Source: Rhabdothermincola sp036846205
GTDB taxonomy: Bacteria; Actinomycetota; Acidimicrobiia; Acidimicrobiales; Acidimicrobilacustridaceae
Direction: 5' to 3'
Length of the DNA: 27,206 nucleotides
Assembly: GCF_036846205.1 (NCBI RefSeq)
Contig: NZ_DAIUCK010000040.1
Coordinates: 1-27,206, forward strand
Shown here: positions 22,853 through 27,206 of the stretch, piece after piece
How positions within the stretch are numbered: position 1 is the first letter of the stretch
How the letters are laid out: each line of letters begins with the position of its first letter
Notes under the pieces: model-generated
What the model saw: only the letters and a program-made list of their open reading frames with translations
Database searches by the model: none
Told to the model about the DNA's origin: nothing
Position numbers and translations under genes: made by a program

Positions 22853-23629
22853 ATGGACCACGAGTGCCTCACCGTCGAGCGTGACGGCCCGTTCGTCACG
22901 ATCACCATGAACCGGCCGGAGCGCCGCAATGCGCTCTCGCTCCGGCATCTCGAGGAGTTGCGGGCAGCCTTCCGTGAAGTCGGCGAGAGCGATGCGCTCG
23001 GTGTGGTGCTCGCCGGACGGGGCTCGGTGTTCAGCGCGGGTCACGACTTCACGGAGATCGCTGGCGCGGATCTGGCGGCGATGCGGCGGCTCTTGTGGGC
23101 CTGCACCGAGGTGATGCAGACCATGCAGTCGATCCCGCAGGTGGTGGTGGCCAAGGTCCACGCGCTGGCCACGGCGGCGGGCTGCCAGCTGGTGGCCAGC
23201 GCGGATCTGGCGGTGGCCGCCGAGTCGGCGGCGTTCGCTGCGCCGGGGGGCAAGGGCGGGTGGTTCTGCACCACCCCGATGGTGGCGATCGGCCGGTCGG
23301 TGTCACGCAAGCGAGCCTTGGAACTGGCGCTGACCGGCGACCCGATCGATGCTCGGACCGCGCTCGAGTGGGGTCTGGTCAACGCCGTGGTGCCCGACGA
23401 CCAGCTCGATGCGGCCACTCTCGATCTCCTGCGGCGGGCGACCCGGGGCAGCGCGGCGTCCAAGGCCCTCGGCAAGCAGGCCTTCTACACCCAGATCGAG
23501 CTCGACCAGCAGAAGGCGTACGCGTACGCGGTCGAGGTGATGGCCGCGGCCAGCCAGCTCCCCGATGCCCGGGAGGGGGTGGCGGCGTTCCTCGAGAAGC
23601 GCTCCCCGCGATTCGGCCAGCCGCGCTGA
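22853..23629 (+). CDS. enoyl-CoA hydratase/isomerase-family protein (ECHDC3-like)
   Basis: Crotonase-fold protein of 258 aa expected to bind an acyl-CoA. The ATG at 22853 is chosen since the fold starts directly after it (VERDGPFVTITMNRPERRNALS) and a -10-like hexamer sits 8 bases upstream; the in-frame sequence before it runs through the terminator hairpin. The oxyanion-hole region SAGHDFTEI lies at 61-69. Neither of the two glutamates of true enoyl-CoA hydratases is present: GGGCEL reads AAGCQL with Gln112, and the second Glu position after Pro131 is Gly. The segment FAAPGGKGGWFCTTPMVAIGR resembles the ECHDC3 subgroup, whose function is not well defined. Classical hydratase activity is unlikely. 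It converges with the HEAT-repeat gene 9 bases downstream. Confidence 0.9.
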   Translation: MDHECLTVERDGPFVTITMNRPERRNALSLRHLEELRAAFREVGESDALGVVLAGRGSVFSAGHDFTEIAGADLAAMRRLLWACTEVMQTMQSIPQVVVAKVHALATAAGCQLVASADLAVAAESAAFAAPGGKGGWFCTTPMVAIGRSVSRKRALELALTGDPIDARTALEWGLVNAVVPDDQLDAATLDLLRRATRGSAASKALGKQAFYTQIELDQQKAYAYAVEVMAAASQLPDAREGVAAFLEKRSPRFGQPR

Positions 23630-23638
23630 CCCTCGGTC

Positions 23639-24289
23639 TCACGGGGCGAGCAGGTCCTCCGCGGCTTGGCGGACCTGCCAGTCCCGGTCCGACCGGGCGC
23701 GCTCGAGTGCCTCGTCCACCTCGGGGCCCTCGAACGGGGCCAAGGCCAGTACCGCCCGGCGGCGTACCGTGGCCCGGTCCTCCATGGCCTGCAGGATCGC
23801 GGGGAGGGCCCGCGGGTCGCCGATCGAGCCCAGCGAGGCCACCGCGGCTTCCCGGACCAGGGCGTCGCGGTGACCGGTGGCCAGCTCGGCCAGGCGCTCG
23901 ACCACCCCTTCCTCGGGAGGTAGTCGCTCGCCGCCAGCCCAGGCCGCCATCTCCAGGGTCGAGGGGTCGTCGTCGGCGAGCAGGCCGAGCAGGCTGACGG
24001 GCTCGTCCGGCTGACCGGTCCGGCCCGCCTCCCAGGTGGCGAGCACCTCGGCGGCGGCGCGGCGCACGACCGGATCCGGATCGCGGGACGCGACCATGAT
24101 CTCTGACGCCGGGAGGTCGCGGCAGCGGGCCAGGGCCCGCAGAGCCGTGGCCCGCACGACGGGATCGCCGTCGTGGAGGTGCGAGCGGGCGACGTGTGGC
24201 TCGCCCCGATGCCCGGCCAGCGCGACGAGCCGGCGCTTGGCCACCGCCTCGGCCAGCGGGCGGCCGGGCGGGGGCTGGTCTCCCCCCAT
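23639..24289 (-). CDS. HEAT-repeat protein
   Basis: Soluble alpha-helical repeat protein of about 216 aa, probably a protein-protein interaction scaffold. At least five HEAT/PBS-lyase-like repeats can be seen, for example DPVVRATALRALARC, DPVVRRAAAEVLATW, DALVREAAVASLGSIGDPRALPAI, DRATVRRRAVLALAPFEG and DWQVRQAAEDLLAP; the conserved Asp/Arg and Ala/Leu pattern repeats about every 30 residues. The C-terminus ends on a repeat. Start choice is open: ATG 24289 has GAGGG four bases upstream; ATG 24313 and GTG 24343 are in frame further up. No catalytic motif is visible. It follows the small membrane-protein gene on the same strand and may be co-transcribed with it. Confidence 0.8.
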   Translation of the reverse strand: MGGDQPPPGRPLAEAVAKRRLVALAGHRGEPHVARSHLHDGDPVVRATALRALARCRDLPASEIMVASRDPDPVVRRAAAEVLATWEAGRTGQPDEPVSLLGLLADDDPSTLEMAAWAGGERLPPEEGVVERLAELATGHRDALVREAAVASLGSIGDPRALPAILQAMEDRATVRRRAVLALAPFEGPEVDEALERARSDRDWQVRQAAEDLLAP

Positions 24290-24392
24290 GGCACCCTCGG
24301 GGATGCGGCCCATGGTCCTAGTGCAGCACGGACGGTCGCCCACCGCCCAACGGCGGACACGAGCGGGGTCGAGCGTCGGCCACGCCCTGCGG

Positions 24393-24614
24393 TCAGTTCA
24401 CCGCGGCGGAGACAACCATGCCCGCGACCACGAGGAGCGCCCCCACCAGGAGCGCAGCCGCGACCCCGAGTACGACGGTGAGGGCACCGAGGGCCAACGC
24501 GGCCCGCAAGCGGGATGCGGGCGTGGGCCGGATCGCGGGGCCGACGAGGACGGGATACGGTGCCGCCACGCGGTGGGAACCCTCGCCGTCCGTGGCAGGC
24601 TGTCGATCTCCCAT
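24393..24614 (-). CDS. small hydrophobic membrane protein, 73 aa
   Basis: Unrecognised. The N-terminal half (about 35 residues) is polar and Pro-rich, and the C-terminal half is a hydrophobic stretch of 35 residues (from RLRAALALGALTVVLG onward) that could be one long or two short membrane helices. The ATG at 24614 is preceded by GGGGGG, a Shine-Dalgarno-like run, and a TACGAT hexamer on the same strand lies 37-42 bases upstream. The gene is divergent to the PDZ protease gene, whose start is only 18 bases away, and is followed by the HEAT-repeat gene. The amphipathic-to-hydrophobic layout and the promoter make a real gene likely, but it is short and has no known relative that I can name. Confidence 0.5.
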   Translation of the reverse strand: MGDRQPATDGEGSHRVAAPYPVLVGPAIRPTPASRLRAALALGALTVVLGVAAALLVGALLVVAGMVVSAAVN

Positions 24615-24632
24615 CGCAACCCCCCGGAACCC

Positions 24633-25760
24633 GTGGACCTCGACGACGCGATCGTACCCCCACCGTCTCCCGGCGAGCCTGGCCCCGTCGGCGCGCCCCG
24701 CCCGCGCCGGGCGCGCGTGGTGCGGATCTGGATCGCGGTGGGGGTGGTGGTCTCGATGCTCGTGGCGGGCACGGTGGCCGCGGCGTTCGTCCAGGTTCCC
24801 TACTACCTGATCTCGCCCGGAGCGGCGCGGGCCACCGAGCCGCTCATCTCCGTCGAGGGGGCCACGACCTACCCCAGCGACGGCTCGATCGACTTCACCA
24901 CCGTCTCGCTGCGGCGCGCCTCGGCTCTGGAAGCGCTCATGGGTTGGTTGGACCCGACGGTCGACGTGGTGGACGAGGAGCAGATCCTGGGCGGCCAGAC
25001 CGAACAGGAGAACCGGGAGGCGACCCAGCAGGAGATGAGTGACTCCAAACAGGTCGCGAGCGCGGTGGCGCTCGAGGCGCTGGGCTACGACGTGATCCGA
25101 GGCACGGGCGCGGTGGTGCGCGGCATCGTCGAGGGATCACCCGCGGCGGGGGCGCTGCAGGTGGGCGACGTGATCGTCGCCGCTGGCGATCAGCCGATCA
25201 CCCTGTCGAGTGATCTGGCTCGCGTCACCCGCAGCATGAAGCCGGGGGAGCCGCTGGGGTTGCTGGTGGAACGGGGCGGGGAAGGCGAGGCCCAGGCGTT
25301 GACCGTCGTGCTCGCGCCGCGGCCGGAGGAGCCCGACAAGGGGTTCCTCGGGGTGAGCACCACGACCCGAGATCTGTCCTTCCAGTTCCCCTTCAGCGTC
25401 CAGATCGATTCGGGCTCGGTGGGCGGTCCCTCCGCGGGGTTGGCGTTCACCCTGGGCATCATCGACGTGCTCACCCCGGGCAGCCTCACCGCCGGCAAGC
25501 GGGTCGCGGTCACGGGCACGATCGACCCCAACGGCTTCGTCGGCCCGGTGGGCGGGGTCGAGCAGAAGACCGTCGCGGTGCGCCGCTCGGGAGCGGAGCT
25601 GTTCCTGGTGCCGACCAGCGAGGTCGACCTGGCGCGGAAGTACGCGGGAGACGTGCGGGTCGAGGGTGTCGACACGCTGGATCAGGCCCTGCGGGTGCTC
25701 GCGAGCGTGGGCGGCGATGTGCAGGGCCTCGCCCAGGGCTCCTCCCCTGCGGGGCGCTGA
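24633..25760 (+). CDS. YlbL-type PDZ and Lon-like Ser-Lys protease
   Basis: Membrane-anchored protease, 375 aa, combining one PDZ domain with a Lon C-terminal proteolytic domain. Layout: cytoplasmic N-terminus of about 30 residues, membrane helix at about 32-54, extracellular domain starting QVPYYLISPGAARATEP, PDZ domain at about 165-230 (VEGSPAAGALQVGDVIVAAGDQPI), then the Lon-like domain. The catalytic Ser267 sits in GGPSAGLAF and Lys312 in GVEQKTVAV, 45 residues apart as expected. Conserved family text DSKQVASAVALEALGYDV precedes the PDZ. In Bacillus, YlbL acts in quality control and degrades the division inhibitor YneA. The GTG at 24633 is the likely start; a further in-frame GTG at 24573 is possible. 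The DivIVA-type gene begins 14 bases after the stop. Confidence 0.9.
   Translation: MDLDDAIVPPPSPGEPGPVGAPRPRRARVVRIWIAVGVVVSMLVAGTVAAAFVQVPYYLISPGAARATEPLISVEGATTYPSDGSIDFTTVSLRRASALEALMGWLDPTVDVVDEEQILGGQTEQENREATQQEMSDSKQVASAVALEALGYDVIRGTGAVVRGIVEGSPAAGALQVGDVIVAAGDQPITLSSDLARVTRSMKPGEPLGLLVERGGEGEAQALTVVLAPRPEEPDKGFLGVSTTTRDLSFQFPFSVQIDSGSVGGPSAGLAFTLGIIDVLTPGSLTAGKRVAVTGTIDPNGFVGPVGGVEQKTVAVRRSGAELFLVPTSEVDLARKYAGDVRVEGVDTLDQALRVLASVGGDVQGLAQGSSPAGR
24651..24656 (-). promoter_or_regulatory. candidate -10 element (TACGAT) for the small membrane-protein gene
   Basis: Read on the minus strand, TACGAT would start transcription near 24644 and leave a 30-base 5' UTR carrying the GGGGGG run before ATG 24614. 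It lies inside the first codons of the divergent protease gene. Confidence 0.4.
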
Positions 25761-25761
25761 G

Positions 25762-25767
25762 TACGAT
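25762..25767 (+). promoter_or_regulatory. -10 element of leaderless DivIVA-gene promoter (TACGAT)
   Basis: TACGAT fits TANNNT and its last T is 8 bases before the GTG at 25775. It begins one base after the stop codon of the upstream protease gene, allowing separate transcription. Confidence 0.6.
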
Positions 25768-25774
25768 CGGCGCG

Positions 25775-27206
25775 GTGCCGCCCGACGTGACCAGCCCGAT
25801 CGATCCCGATGCGATCCTGCGCCAACCGTTCACCTCGGTGAAGCGGGGCTACGACCCGTTGGAGGTGCAGACCTTCCTCATGTCCCTGGCGGGGGAGCTG
25901 CGGGCCGCACGCGACCGCAGCCGCGAGCTCGAGCGCGCGGTCGCCGAAGCCGAGCGGCAGCTCGCCGAGCTGCGGGAGCCCTCGCCCAGCCGCCTGACCG
26001 CCTTGGTGGGTGAGGAGACGGCCCGGGTGCTCGACGCCGCCAACGCCGCCGCCGCCGACATCCGGACCAAGGCCGAGCAGGCCGCGGCGCAGGAGCTCGA
26101 GGATGCCCGCGCGGAAGCTGCCCGCATCCGCGAGGAGGCACGGGCCGCCGCGGAGGCGGAGCGGGTGGAGGCGGAGCGGGTCGCGGCCGAGATCCGCCAA
26201 GAGGTCGAAGGTCTGTTGGAGCAGGCTCGGTCCGATGCGGAGCGAGAGATCGAAGCGGGGCGCCAGCAGGGTCGGGAGATGGTGGCTGAAGCCCAGCAGG
26301 TCAGGGAGCGGATGCTGCGGGATCTGGCCCGCCGCCGCAAGGCGCTGCGCCAGCAGATCGAGCAGCTCCAGGCCGGCCGCGAGCGCCTGCTCGCCGCGTA
26401 CGAGGTCGTTCGCCGGCACCTCGATGAGGTCACCGAGGAGTTGACTGTCGCCCTGCCGGAGGCCCGTCAGGCGGCTGAGGCGCTGGCCGGTCGCGACCGT
26501 GAGGTCGAGGGTGACGACCCGCTCGAGCGCGAGCTGGTTGAGCTGGCTGTCGAAGCCGGCATCGAGCTCGACACCGTGGAGGGGCCCGAAGCCCCGGCGG
26601 GCGAGGAAACCCGGCCTGAGGTGAGCGGGCCCGATGCGCCGGGTCCCCGAGCCCCCGACCCGGTCGAGGGCCGCAAGTCCTCTGCGGTGAACGTCATCCG
26701 CACCGGTGGCGGTGAGCCCGACGGGCTGCTGGAGGAGGGGGAGGAGCCCGAGGAGGCGGCGCAGCCCGGGGAGGCGGCGCAGCCCGGGGAGGCTGTGGAG
26801 CCCGGCGAGGCCGCGGGGGTCGCGGCCGGAGGCTCAGGTGCCAGGGTGGCGGGGCTCTTCGCTCGCATCAAGGAAGAAGCTGCGCAGCTCGACGCCTCGG
26901 GATCGGTGATCGACCCCGATCGGTCCGACGCCGGTGACGACGCTGAGGCGGCGGTGCCCGGTGAGTCCGTGGACCCGGCGGAGCAGCAGGAGGCGGCGAC
27001 CGCGACCATCGAGCGCGACCTGGCGAGGCGCCTCAAGCGTGAGTTGTCCGAGGAGCAGAACGAGCTGCTCGACGCCCTCCGTCGTGAGCGCGGGGTGCCG
27101 GCGCTCGACGCCGTCCTGCCGGCTCCCGAGGCGCACGTCGAGCGGTTCGCATCGGCCGCCTTGGCGGGGCTGGCCGCAGCCCGCGGCGCGGGGAGCGGGG
27201 TGGGCC
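25775..27206 (+). CDS. DivIVA-domain coiled-coil protein (3' end cut by window)
   Basis: Probable membrane-curvature or division-site scaffold of the DivIVA/Wag31/SepIVA group; 477 codons are visible and the frame is still open at the right edge. The GTG at 25775 is fixed by a TANNNT hexamer 8 bases upstream. The N-terminal lipid-binding module is LRQPFTSVKRGYDPLEVQTFLMSLAGEL at 15-42, with the conserved GYDP/EV..FL pattern. A long, highly charged coiled coil follows at about 42-222. Residues about 265-355 are acidic and Pro/Gly-rich, probably disordered, and contain a short tandem repeat (EAAQPG). A second structured region begins near 356 (GARVAGLFARIKEE) and includes RDLARRLKRELSEEQNELLDALRRERG, a helical domain. 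Roles in polar growth or septation are family inference. Confidence 0.88.
   Translation, partial: MPPDVTSPIDPDAILRQPFTSVKRGYDPLEVQTFLMSLAGELRAARDRSRELERAVAEAERQLAELREPSPSRLTALVGEETARVLDAANAAAADIRTKAEQAAAQELEDARAEAARIREEARAAAEAERVEAERVAAEIRQEVEGLLEQARSDAEREIEAGRQQGREMVAEAQQVRERMLRDLARRRKALRQQIEQLQAGRERLLAAYEVVRRHLDEVTEELTVALPEARQAAEALAGRDREVEGDDPLERELVELAVEAGIELDTVEGPEAPAGEETRPEVSGPDAPGPRAPDPVEGRKSSAVNVIRTGGGEPDGLLEEGEEPEEAAQPGEAAQPGEAVEPGEAAGVAAGGSGARVAGLFARIKEEAAQLDASGSVIDPDRSDAGDDAEAAVPGESVDPAEQQEAATATIERDLARRLKRELSEEQNELLDALRRERGVPALDAVLPAPEAHVERFASAALAGLAAARGAGSGVG
26753..26806 (+). repeat. 18-bp tandem repeat inside the DivIVA-type gene
   Basis: Two identical 18-bp copies (26753-26770 and 26771-26788, encoding EAAQPG) are followed by a diverged third copy (26789-26806, EAVEPG) and the start of a fourth. 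The unit is a multiple of three, so copy-number change would keep the frame. Confidence 0.85.

Overview
The window is very GC-rich and gene-dense. Many genes start with GTG, several have no Shine-Dalgarno sequence and seem to be read from leaderless transcripts, and there is a SenX3/RegX3-type phosphate two-component system. Together with the 'DRLWRHPSELG' N-terminus on one protease, a DUF2342 zincin-like protein and a DivIVA-domain protein, this points to the chromosome of an actinobacterium, most likely class Acidimicrobiia. The class is an inference; the phylum is well supported. I see no insertion sequences, prophage genes, CRISPR arrays, tRNAs or rRNAs, and no gene-free stretch over 300 bases.

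Region 1 (1-10.9 kb, + strand) is a phosphate module: an HtrA-type protease cut by the left edge, an unknown 93-aa protein, polyphosphate kinase (ppk1), a NUDIX hydrolase, the full Pst phosphate ABC transporter (pstS, pstC, pstA, pstB), phoU, a SenX3-like histidine kinase and a RegX3-like response regulator. Most neighbours overlap or sit within a few bases of each other. Five motifs spaced exactly 11 bp apart, resembling PHO boxes, lie before pstS and run into the end of the NUDIX gene. They suggest that RegX3 controls the transporter. A strong hairpin occupies the pstS 5' UTR.

Region 2 (10.9-16.1 kb) holds an MFS transporter (+), a DUF2342 protein (-), a membrane-anchored SDR-fold protein without the usual catalytic pair (+), and an HtrA-like PDZ protein (-) in which the catalytic His and Ser are replaced, so it is probably a pseudoprotease.

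Region 3 (16.1-22.8 kb, + strand) is one tight gene string: moaE, a small membrane protein, an MreB-like actin homologue, then a LivGFHM-type ABC transporter with its lipoprotein binding protein, closed by a perfect 11-bp hairpin.

Region 4 (22.8-27.2 kb) has an ECHDC3-like crotonase-fold protein (+), a HEAT-repeat protein and a small membrane protein (both -), a YlbL-type PDZ/Lon-like Ser-Lys protease (+), and a DivIVA-domain coiled-coil protein cut by the right edge.

The most notable shared signal is a TANNNT -10 element ending 6 or 7 bases before the start codon of at least six genes (two more near matches), which both fixes the starts and indicates widespread leaderless transcription.
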